Source of the DNA: Ryuthela nishihirai
Lineage: Eukaryota > Arthropoda > Arachnida > Araneae > Heptathelidae
NCBI GenBank assembly: GCA_038380435.1
Contig: JAWZYU010000034.1
Location: 42,098,901 to 42,162,900 of the forward strand
Direction of reading: 5' to 3'
Length of the DNA stretch: 64,000 bases
Positions 21,646 to 32,000 of the stretch are shown here, in pieces. The position numbers and the translations under genes are program-made. Within the stretch, counting starts at the first letter, position 1, and each line of letters begins with the position of its first letter. The notes beneath the pieces were generated by a model. That model was given only the letters and a program-made list of their open reading frames with translations, was not told where the DNA came from and did no database searches.

Positions 21646-22038
21646 GGGGGGGCGAGGGTGGCTCAGTCGGTAGCGCGCCAGGCTCGTAATCTGTAGTTCC
21701 CAGGTCCGAGTCCCAGCTCGGTCAGCGTTGAGATTTATCTCCGCAAAATTCCCCGCCCTGCCCACGTGAGGTCAGTAGGGGACACCGATGGGCTTGGAAA
21801 GACCGCTGTCCTTCGGATGGGACGTTAAGCCGTGGCCCCGTGTGTGGGAGAGCCATACCCTGTTCACGTTAAAGAACACGCTGGATGGCCTTGACGGGAG
21901 GCTACCGTCTGTCTCCCAACAGCTGTTCCAGTGGGTCCCCTCCCCTAACCTTCTCTGAACCTTCGGGTTCCATGTGACCTGGCCATTTTGCTCATGGCGG
22001 GCAAAAAAGTGCCGCTCAGAGGTAAAACAACCCAACCC
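21646..22038 (+). mobile_element. SINE family A, one tail unit, in LINE-B (copy 14)
   Basis: Plus-strand copy lying between the LINE-B segments ...NSEKTK and KWMSFHSP. Flanks CCATTTGGGATTTTTT and CCAAATTTGGTTTTTT share ATTTGG plus a T run, a weak target duplication. An extra GTGAG is present near 21764 in the body. Confidence 0.92.
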
Positions 22039-22807
22039 AAATTTGGTTTTTTCTGAATTTATGTAAATACGATTAATGTTAGACCAGTAAATAATTTTGT
22101 TAAAATCATCCTGTGTATCTCGGACTGCGTCTCCTATATTGTGATTCACGTTAACCAAGGCGGTGTCTTCAGCATATATATAAAGAGAGCCCTTCAGTTT
22201 AAGGTTTGCTAGATCATTAATATAAATAATGAATAAAAGCGGACCTAAAATTGAACCTTGTGGAACACCAGTGTACACTGTCTCTTCTCACTAAAACGCC
22301 ATTAATTTTGGTAATATGCACTCTGTTTTTTAAATAATTTTCAAACCATTTAAGGGTAATACCTCGGACACCATAGGTATACAATTTTTGAAGCAAAATA
22401 TAGTGATCCAACGTATCAAATGCCTTACGAAAGTCCAGAAAGATAGCAGCTGGTTTTTTTTTTCCGTTGTTTAAAGTTCCATTAATGACGTCAGAAAACT
22501 CCGTTAAAAGTGTAATTGTATTTTTACCTTTTTGGAAACCATATTGCTTTTCACTAATAATGTTATGTTTTTTCAAGAAATTGGCTAGAACGTTAGCTAC
22601 ATATCTTTCAAGTATTTTGTGAAGGACGGGAAAGATGGCAATGGGCCTATAGTTAGTGCAATCGGATTTAGTTCCACTTTTGTAAATTGGTCTTAAAATA
22701 GCAATTTTGAGTTTATTAGGGATGTTTCCTGTAGATATGCTTTCATTGATAAAGTTTGTCACGAGATCAGCTAAAGAGGTTTTGCATGCTTTAATGTGCT
22801 TTATGTG
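22039..22807 (-). pseudogene. LINE-B reverse transcriptase, catalytic core
   Basis: Minus-strand frame containing YRPIAIFPVLHKILERYV (motif 1), KQYGFQKGKNTITLL, AIFLDFRKAFDTLDH (motif A with catalytic Asp), then after a frameshift near 22265 GVPQGSILGPLLFIIYINDL (motif B) and IYAEDTALV (motif C). Motif C should read (Y/F)ADD; here the first Asp codon is GAA (Glu). The arrangement and spacing fit the CR1/L2 group of LINE reverse transcriptases. The frameshift and motif C change make it inactive. Confidence 0.93.
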
Positions 22808-22809
22808 TA

Positions 22810-22980
22810 CAGTCGCTCAAAAAAGTATCCGAACACTACTCTGGAATTAGTGATCTGGCAACCTCCGTGTCACGTGACACGAAGGTTGCCAGATCACTAA
22901 TTTCTAAAAAAATCGTTGCCAGATATTTTTTCTGAATTCTGTAATCAATCGTAGTGTTCGGATACTTTTTTGAGCTACTG
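22810..22980. mobile_element. MITE, copy 2, in LINE-B
   Basis: A 171-bp relative of the element at 15987, with the same ends (CAGTCGCTCAAAAAAGTATC) and TA target duplication at 22808-22809 and 22981-22982. Its centre, 22846-22901, is a 56-bp palindrome with one mismatch around CACGTG, so a single strand would fold into a long hairpin. Confidence 0.93.
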
Positions 22981-22982
22981 TA

Positions 22983-23583
22983 CCTGATCATATCCACACG
23001 ATTTTCTTTCATTTAAGTCACTTAGAATTTTGAAAGTTTCTTGTTTTGAGATGGGAGGAATAAAAATTGTGAAAAGAAGGTTGGATATGTTTAGGAAATG
23101 TAGATAGATTCTGTATACGGTTATCGTCTCTAAGATTCACAATATTGTCTGCAAAGGTGTTGTTAAATTTCTCTGCTGTTTGAGTTTCAGACACACCTTG
23201 TGGCATTTTCTTCACGATAAAATCGTCAATGGCAGTTTTAGGTTTATTGTTGATAATATGATTGATGAGTTCCCAATTTTGCTTTGGATTATTTTTACAA
23301 GACTCAAATTGTTTGAAGTAATATTTTTTCTTTTCCTGCCTAATAAGGGACGTGACTGTGTTTCTTAAGTTTGTGTATAGTAATTTAAAATTTCTGTTTC
23401 TCTTGTTATTTTTGTAATCAATCCAAGCCGAGTCTCTTTTTCGTATTAAGTTTATATTTCCTGATTTATCCAGTCTTTGCTATAATTGCATTGTTTAATT
23501 TTTGAGCCATCCGATAGTTTATTAATTTTGTTATTGTTAACAATCGACGTTTATTTTTTTTATGAATGCTTCATAAAGTACGT
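22983..23583 (-). pseudogene. LINE-B linker between endonuclease and reverse transcriptase
   Basis: Minus-strand frame with WIDYKNNKRNRNF, YFKQFESCKNNPKQNWELIN and TAEKFNNTFADNIVNL. This is the usual 'k.k.yy...f......k.lW..in' and 'iAn.fN.ff..ig' spacer of CR1/L2-like ORF2. At least one frameshift lies near 23215. Confidence 0.8.
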
Positions 23584-23595
23584 CTATTGGTTCTG

Positions 23596-24155
23596 GGTTG
23601 GGTTGGGTTGTTTTACTTCTGAGCGGCACTTTTTTGCACACCATGGGCTAAATGGCCAGGTCACATGGACCCCGAAGGCTCAGAGAAGGTTGGGGGAGGG
23701 GACCCACTGGAACAGCTGTTGGGAGACAGATGGTAGCCTCCCGTCAAGGCCATCCAGCGTGTTCTTTAACGTTGGGTTGTTTTACCTCTGAGCGGCACTT
23801 TTTTGCACACCATGGGCTAAATGGCCAGGTCACATGGACCCCGAAGGCTCAGAGAAGGTTGGGGGAGGGGACCCACTGGAACAGCTGTTGGGAGACAGAT
23901 GGTAGCCTCCCGTCAAGGCCATCCAGCGTGTTCTTTAACGTGCACAGGGTATGTCTTTCCCGCACACGGGGCCACGGCTTAACGTCCCATCCGACGGACG
24001 GTGGCCTTTCCTAGCCCATCGGTGTCCCCTACTGACCGTGGGCAGGGCGGGGAATTTTGCGGAGATAAATCTCAACGCTGACCCAGCTGGGACTCGAACC
24101 TGGGCACTACAGATTACGAGCCTGGCGCGCTACCGACTGAGCCACCCCCGTCCCG
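23596..24155 (-). mobile_element. SINE family A, two tail units, in LINE-B (copy 15)
   Basis: Minus-strand near-consensus copy with a (TTGGG)3 start. Perfect 12-bp target duplication CTATTGGTTCTG at 23584-23595 and 24156-24167. The two tail units are almost identical to each other, suggesting youth. Confidence 0.95.
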
Positions 24156-24298
24156 CTATTGGTTCTGAATTTGGGGTTTGGTTTCCAGTGCCTCTGTCCA
24201 TCTAGTTTGTTAGACTTATTTCTTTGCATATGTTTTTGTGATCTAAGATAGTTTTCGTGTTAAAATTGCTGTCTAGCTTTTTAGTGTGATTCGACTAA

Positions 24299-25001
24299 TT
24301 CCCAAGTTTTTTCCTCCCGCAAGTTGCCGCAATTAAGTAGTGGTCTGCGATCCTACTGCAAAAAAATCATTGAATTTGCGTCGAGTTTAATGTCAAGTCG
24401 GACGTTAATGCGATCAATGCATGTCTGAGAGAGAGAGTCACCAATGATGTCTTCCCTGGTGATACCAGTAATGATAGGTGAGAAACCAAACTCGGTTAAC
24501 AATTCTACGTATTTGGCAACTCCGTGTTTTTTTATATTTTTGATATCTAAATTAAAGTCTCCAACTAGTATTTGATTGCGATGTTTATCAGTTGTTTCGA
24601 GCCAGTTTTTGAGATTAGAAAGAAAATTGTTAATGTTCGAGCATGGTGATCTGTAAATAGCAAGTAAATTGAAAGTTAAATTACCCTTGTAGATATTTAT
24701 ATTCAGTGTTTCAGCAGGGATTACAAGTGAAGGTATCGTTTTGACTAATAATGTGTCGCGGAAGAAAAGTAGAATCCCATGTTCAAACGCACCAGGAGTT
24801 CTCGTAAAAAGTTGATTAAAATTTTCTAGATTGAACAATGGAGCATCCGTGCTGAGGATGTTAGTTTCTGTTAATATAATAATATCTAAGAAATTCAAGA
24901 TATCTTTAAGATAAACACAGAGAGTATCCCAGTTTTTTTTTCAGACTGCGAATGTTCACGTGCAGAAAGCTTAAGTGTTCATCAGATTCATAACGTAATT
25001 T
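24299..25001 (-). pseudogene. LINE-B apurinic-type endonuclease domain
   Basis: Minus-strand frame: FLHVNIRSLKKK near the start (25001-24930), LDIIILTETNIL (catalytic Glu), FNLLAIYRSP, ILVGDFNLDI (catalytic Asp/Asn), and TCIDRINV. After a frameshift at a run of T near 24360 it continues RIADHYLIAAT (the SDH-type catalytic His). This is the order of a LINE endonuclease of the APE family, which nicks target DNA. Only the frameshifts at about 24900 and 24360 break it. Confidence 0.9.
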
Positions 25002-25023
25002 ACTAGTCAAGAAGGGGCGGGGG

Positions 25024-25035
25024 TGGCTCAGTCGG
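25024..25035 (+). promoter_or_regulatory. Pol III A box of SINE-A copy 16
   Basis: TGGCTCAGTCGG fits the tRNA A-box consensus TRGCNNAGYNGG. With the B box it forms an internal type 2 RNA polymerase III promoter, expected to start transcription at the head. Confidence 0.85.
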
Positions 25036-25067
25036 TAGCGCGCCAGGCTCGTAATCTGTAGTTCCCA

Positions 25068-25078
25068 GGTTCGAGTCC
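25068..25078 (+). promoter_or_regulatory. Pol III B box of SINE-A copy 16
   Basis: GGTTCGAGTCC is a perfect match to the B-box consensus GGTTCGANTCC, 33 bp after the A box, as in tRNA genes. The same pair is intact in most full-length family A copies. Confidence 0.88.
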
Positions 25079-25413
25079 CAGCTGGGTCAGCGTTGAGATT
25101 TATCTCCGCAAAAATTCCCCGCCCTGCCCACGGTCAGTAGGGGACACCGATGAGCTTGGAAAGGCCGCCGTCCGTTGGATGGGACGTTAAGCCGTGGCCC
25201 CGTGTGCGGGAGAGCCATACCCTGTGCACGTTAAAGAACACTCTGGATGGCCTTGACGGGAGGCTACCATCTGTCTCCCAACAGCTGTTCCACTGGGTCC
25301 CCTCCCCCAACCTTCTCTGAGCCTTCGGGGTCCATGCGACCTGGCCATTTAGCCCATGGTGTGCAAAAAAGTGCCGCTCAGAGGTAAAACAACCCAACCC
25401 AACTAGTCAAGAA

Positions 25414-25497
25414 CCATTTCTTAACTTTTTCATAGTCGCAGAGAACATTTTCGTTGTGATCAAATGTTGGTAAGTCATCAAAATGAAAAGTCGCCAT
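25414..25497 (-). pseudogene. LINE-B ORF2 N-terminus
   Basis: Minus-strand frame MATFHFDDLPTFDHNE...KVKKWFLTS, continuous across the SINE with the endonuclease segment. The frame is open upstream to 25683, so an earlier start cannot be excluded. The Met at 25497 was chosen because the acidic stretch after it looks like the start of CR1/L2-type ORF2 proteins. Confidence 0.6.
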
Positions 25498-26040
25498 GGC
25501 AAAACAAATAAAATGGAGCAAATAAGCAATATATTTCCCGTTTAAAATTCGTCGAAATTCGTCTGCATATCGATTCGAATTACGCTGTAAAACAAACTGT
25601 TCACGTCTAATTAATGTTTCTTTGTAAAAAAAAAGAAAACATTGCGCATCCATATACACAAATTGATGCGCATAAAAACACACACAGAATGAAAAAGAGC
25701 GTTTTATTTTTAAGATAAAATGATCAATAACTTATAGTAATTAATAAGGTAATTTCTTAAATTTCGTTAAACATTGCTTGCGAATTGAAAATGTAGTCTC
25801 CCATGTTTACCGATTAAAAATAAGGTCCTCGAAAATAGGGGTTACCATTCTAAGCCAAGAAATTGGCTTTGATTACGGATTAAAAATGGAGGTCCGTCAT
25901 ATTTACCATTTTAAAAGTGGAGGTTAGTGACATTTATCGTTTTAAAAAAGAAATGGAGGTCCGACATATTTACCATTCTTGAAAAAGAAGAAGAAACGGC
26001 CATTTTGTCATTCTAAAAATTATAGGTCTGCCCCGTTTGT

Positions 26041-29000
26041 CATTCTAGAAAATGAAGGTCGCCATGTTTGCCAAACTAGAAAATAGAGGTTCGCCGTGTT
26101 TGCCATTCTAGAAAATAAACGTTTACCATGTTTGACATTCTAGAAAATGAAGGTCGCCATGTTTGCCAAACTAGAAAATAGAGGTTCGCCGTGTTTGCCA
26201 TTCTAGAAAATAAACGTTTACCATGTTTGACATTCTAGAAAATGAAGGTCGCCATGTTTGCCAAACTAGAAAATAGAGGTTCGCCGTGTTTGCCATTCTA
26301 GAAAATAAACGTTTACCATGTTTGACATTCTAGAAAATGAAGGTCGCCATGTTTGCCAAACTAGAAAATAGAGGTTCGCCGTGTTTGCCATTCTAGAAAA
26401 TAAACGTTTACCATGTTTGACATTCTAGAAAACGAAGGTCGCCATGTTTGCCAAACTAGAAAATAGAGGTTCGCCGTGTTTGCCATTCTAGAAAATAAAC
26501 GTTTACCATGTTTGACATTCTAGAAAATGAAGGTCGCCATGTTTGCCAAACTAGAAAATAGAGGTTCGCCGTGTTTGCCATTCTAGAAAATAAATGTTTA
26601 CCATGTTTGACATTCTAGAAAATGAAGGTCGCCATGTTTGCCAAACTAGAAAATAGAGGTTCGCCGTGTTTGCCATTCTAGAAAATAAACGTTTACCATG
26701 TTTGGCATTCTAGAAAATGAAGGTCGCCATGTTTGCCAAACTAGAAAATAGAGATTCGCCGTGTTTGCCATTCTAGAAAATAAATGTTTACCATGTTTGA
26801 CATTCTAGAAAATGAAGGTCGCCATGTTTGCCAAACTAGAAAATAGAGGTTCGCCGTGTTTGCCATTCTAGAAAATAAACGTTTACCATGTTTGACATTC
26901 TAGAAAATAAAGGTCGCCATGTTTGCCAAACTAGAAAATAGAGGTTCGCCGTGTTTGCCATTCTAGAAAATAAACGTTTACCATGTTTGTCATTCTAGAA
27001 AATGAAGGTCGCCATGTTTGCCAAACTAGAAAATAGAGGTTCGCCGTGTTTGCCATTCTAGAAAATAAATGTTTACCATGTTTGACATTCTAGAAAATGA
27101 AGGTCGCCATGTTTGCCAAACTAGAAAATAGAGGTACGCCGTGTTTGCCATTCTACAAAATAAATGTTTACCATGTTTGACATTCTAGAAAATGAAGGTC
27201 GCCATGTTTGCCAAACTAGAAAATAGAGGTTCGCCGTGTTTGCCATTCTAGAAAATAAATGTTTACCATGTTTGACATTCTAGAAAATGAAGGTCGCCAT
27301 GTTTGCCAAACTAGAAAATAGAGGTACGCCGTGTTTGCCATTCTAGAAAATAAATGTTTACCATGTTTGACATTCTAGAAAATGAAGGTCGCCATGTTTG
27401 CCAAACTAGAAAATAGAGGTACGCCGTGTTTGCCGTTCTAGAAAATAAATGTTTACCATGTTTGACATTCTAGAAAATGAAGGTCGCCATGTTTGCCAAA
27501 CTAGAAAATAGAGGTTCGCCGTGTTTGCCATTCTAGAAAATAAACGTTTACCATGTTTGTCATTCTAGAAAATGAAGGTCGCCATGTTTGCCAAACTAGA
27601 AAATAGAGGTTCGCCGTGTTTGCCATTCTAGAAAATAAACGTTTACCATGTTTGACATTCTACAAAATGAAGGTCGCCATGTTTGCCAAACTAGAAAATA
27701 GAGGTTCGCCGTGTTTGCCATTCTAGAAAATAAACGTTTACCATGTTTGACATTCTAGAAAATGAAGGTCGCCATGTTTGCCAAACTAGAAAATAGAGGT
27801 TCGCCGTGTTTGCCATTCTAGAAAATAAACGTTTACCATGTTTGACATTCTAGAAAACGAAGGTCGCCATGTTTGCCAAACTAGAAAATAGAGGTTCGCC
27901 GTGTTTGCCATTCTAGAAAATAAACGTTTACCATGTTTGACATTCTAGAAAATGAAGGTCGCCATGTTTGCCAAACTAGAAAATAGAGGTTCGCCGTGTT
28001 TGCCATTCTAGAAAATAAACGTTTACCATGTTTGACATTCTAGAAAATGAAGGTCGCCATGTTTGCCAAACTAGAAAATAGAGGTTCGCCGTGTTTGCCA
28101 TTCTAGAAAATAAACGTTTACCATGTTTGACATTCTAGAAAACGAAGGTCGCCATGTTTGCCAAACTAGAAAATAGAGGTTCGCCGTGTTTGCCATTCTA
28201 GAAAATAAACGTTTACCATGTTTGACATTCTAGAAAATGAAGGTCGCCATGTTTGCCAAACTAGAAAATAGAGGTTCGCCGTGTTTGCCATTCTAGAAAA
28301 TAAATGTTTACCATGTTTGACATTCTAGAAAATGAAGGTCGCCATGTTTGCCAAACTAGAAAATAGAGGTTCGCCGTGTTTGCCATTCTAGAAAATAAAC
28401 GTTTACCATGTTTGGCATTCTAGAAAATGAAGGTCGCCATGTTTGCCAAACTAGAAAATAGAGATTCGCCGTGTTTGCCATTCTAGAAAATAAATGTTTA
28501 CCATGTTTGACATTCTAGAAAATGAAGGTCGCCATGTTTGCCAAACTAGAAAATAGAGGTTCGCCGTGTTTGCCATTCTAGAAAATAAACGTTTACCATG
28601 TTTGACATTCTAGAAAATAAAGGTCGCCATGTTTGCCAAACTAGAAAATAGAGGTTCGCCGTGTTTGCCATTCTAGAAAATAAACGTTTACCATGTTTGA
28701 CATTCTAGAAAATGAAGGTCGCCATGTTTGCCAAACTAGAAAATAGAGGTACGCCGTGTTTGCCATTCTAGAAAATAAATGTTTACCATGTTTGACATTC
28801 TAGAAAATGAAGGTCGCCATGTTTGCCAAACTAGAAAATAGAGGTTCGCCGTGTTTGCCATTCTAGAAAATAAATGTTTACCATGTTTGACATTCTAGAA
28901 AATGAAGGTCGCCATGTTTGCCAAACTAGAAAATAGAGGTACGCCGTGTTTGCCATTCTAGAAAATAAATGTTTACCATGTTTGACATTCTACAAAATGA

Positions 29001-32000
29001 AGGTCGCCATGTTTGCCAAACTAGAAAATAGAGGTTCGCCGTGTTTGCCATTCTAGAAAATAAACGTTTACCATGTTTGACATTCTAGAAAATGAAGGTC
29101 GCCATGTTTGCCAAACTAGAAAATAGAGGTACGCCGTGTTTGCCATTCTAGAAAATAAATGTTTACCATGTTTGACATTCTAGAAAATGAAGGTCGCCAT
29201 GTTTGCCAAACTAGAAAATAGAGGTTCGCCGTGTTTGCCATTCTAGAAAATAAATGTTTACCATGTTTGACATTCTAGAAAATGAAGGTCGCCATGTTTG
29301 CCAAACTAGAAAATAGAGCTTCGCCGTGTTTGCCATTCTAGAAAATAAATGTTTACCATGTTTGACATTCTAGAAAATGAAGGTCGCCATATTTGCCAAA
29401 CTAGAAAATAGAGGTTCGCCGTGTTTGCCATTCTAGAAAATAAACGTTTACCATGTTTGTCATTCTACAAAATGAAGGTCGCCATGTTTGCCAAACTAGA
29501 AAATAGAGGTACGCCGTGTTTGCCATTCTAGAAAATAAATGTTTACCATGTTTGACATTCTAGAAAATGAAGGTCGCCATGTTTGCCAAACTAGAAAATA
29601 GAGGTTCGCAGTGTTTGCCATTCTAGAAAATAAACGTTTACCATGTTTGACATTCTAGAAAATTAAGGTTGCGATGTTTGCCAAACTAGAAAATAGAGGT
29701 TCGCCGTGTTTGTCATTCTAGAAAATAAATGTTTACCATGTTTGACATTCTAGAAAATGAAGGTCGCCATGTTTGCCAAACTAGAAAATAGAGGTACGCC
29801 GTGTTTGCCATTCTAGAAAATAAATGTTTACCATGTTTGACATTCTAGAAAATGAAGGTCGCCATGTTTGCCAAACTAGAAAATAGAGGTTCGCCGTGTT
29901 TGCCATTCTAGAAAATAAACGTTTACCATGTTTGTCATTCTAGAAAATGAAGGTCGCCATGTTTGCCAAACTAGAAAATAGAGGTACGCCGTGTTTGCCA
30001 TTCTAGAAAATAAATGTTTACCATGTTTGACATTCTAGAAAATGAAGGTCGCCATGTTTGCCAAACTAGAAAATAGAGGTTCGCCGTGTTTGCCATTCTA
30101 GAAAATAAACGTTTACCATGTTTGTCATTCTAGAAAATGAAGGTCGCCATGTTTGCCAAACTAGAAAATAGAGGTTCGCCGTGTTTACCATTCTAGAAAA
30201 TAAACGTTTACCATGTTTGACATTCTAGAAAATGAAGGTCGCCATGTTTGCCAAACTAGAAAATAGAGGTTCGCCGTGTTTGCCATTCTAGAAAATAAAC
30301 GTTTACCATGTTTGACATTCTACAAAATGAAGGTCGCCATGTTTGCCAAACTAGAAAATAGAGGTTCGCCGTGTTTGCCATTCTAGAAAATAAACGTTTA
30401 CCATGTTTGACATTCTAGAAAATGAAGGTCGCCATGTTTGCCAAACTAGAAAATAGAGGTTCGCCGTGTTTGCCATTCTAGAAAATAAATGTTTACCATG
30501 TTTGACATTCTAGAAAATGAAGGTCGCCATGTTTGACAAACTAGAAAATAGAGGTATGCCGTGTTTGCCATTCTAGAAAATAAATGTTTACCATGTTTGA
30601 CATTCTAGAAAATGAAGGTCGCCATGTTTGCCAAACTAGAAAATAGAGGTTCGCCGTGTTTGCCATTCTAGAAAATAAATGTTTACCATGTTTGACATTC
30701 TAGAAAATGAAGGTCGCCATGTTTGCCAAACTAGAAAATAGAGGTACGCCGTGTTTGCCATTCTAGAAAATAAATGTTTACCATGTTTGACATTCTAGAA
30801 AATGAAGGTCGCCATGTTTGCCAAACTAGAAAATAGAGGTTCGCCGTGTTTGCCATTCTAGAAAATAAACGTTTACCATGTTTGTCATTCTAGAAAATGA
30901 AGGTCGCCATGTTTGCCAAACTAGAAAATAGAGGTTCGCCGTGTTTACCATTCTAGAAAATAAACGTTTACCATGTTTGACATTCTACAAAATGAAGGTC
31001 GCCATGTTTGCCAAACTAGAAAATAGAGGTTCGCCGTGTTTGCCATTCTAGAAAATAAACGTTTACCATGTTTGACATTCTACAAAATGAAGGTCGCCAT
31101 GTTTGCCAAACTAGAAAATAGAGGTTCGCCGTGTTCGCCATTCTAGAAAATAAACGTTTACCATGTTTGACATTCTAGAAAATGAAGGTCGCCATGTTTG
31201 CCAAACTAGAAAATAGAGGTTCGCCGTGTTTACCATTCTAGAAAATAAACGTTTACCATGTTTGACATTCTACAAAATGAAGGTCGCCATGTTTGCCAAA
31301 CTAGAAAATAGAGGTTCGCCGTGTTTTCCATTCTAGAAAATAAACGTTTACCATGTTTGACATTCTAGAAAATGAAGGTCGCCATGTTTGCCAAACTAGA
31401 AAATAGAGGTTCGCCGTGTTTACCATTCTAGAAAATAAACGTTTACCATGTTTGACATTCTACAAAATGAAGGTCGCCATGTTTGCCAAACTAGAAAATA
31501 GAGGTTCGCCGTGTTTGCCATTCTAGAAAATAAACGTTTACCATGTTTGACATTCTACAAAATGAAGGTCGCCATGTTTGCCAAACTAGAAAATAGAGGT
31601 TCGCCGTGTTTGCCATTCTAGAAAATAAACGTTTACCATGTTTGACATTCTACAAAATGAAGGTCGCCATGTTTGCCAAACTAGAAAATAGAGGTTCGCC
31701 GTGTTTTCCATTCTAGAAAATAAACGTTTACCATGTTTGACATTCTAGAAAATGAAGGTCGCCATGTTTGCCAAACTAGAAAATAGAGGTTCGCCGTGTT
31801 TGCCATTCTAGAAAATAAATGTTTACCATGTTTGACATCCTAGAAAATGAAGGTCGCCATGTTTGCCAAACTAGAAAATAGAGGTACGCCGTGTTTGCCA
31901 TTCTAGAAAATAAATGTTTACCATGTTTGACATTCTAGAAAATGAAGGTCGCCATGTTTGCCAAACTAGAAAATAGAGGTTCGCCGTGTTTACCATTCTA

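Larger units (their letters stand above)
25014..25401 (+). mobile_element. SINE family A, one tail unit, in LINE-B (copy 16)
   Basis: Plus-strand, near-consensus reference copy: head about 25014-25088, body to about 25229, one tail unit to 25401. Perfect target duplication ACTAGTCAAGAA at 25002-25013 and 25402-25413. It interrupts LINE-B between ...KKWFLTS and KLRYESDE. Confidence 0.96.
20167..25683 (-). mobile_element. CR1/L2-like LINE (LINE-B) broken by five insertions
   Basis: Minus-strand non-LTR retrotransposon whose ORF2 can be followed from the N-terminus (25497) through endonuclease, linker, reverse transcriptase and C-terminal domain to about 20170. It is interrupted by SINE-A (25014-25401), SINE-A (23596-24155), a MITE (22810-22980), SINE-A (21646-22038) and a mariner-like element (20719-21326). 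Removing these leaves about 3.4 kb in correct order, with several frameshifts and a changed catalytic motif. Dead, but nearly full length for ORF2. Confidence 0.88.
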
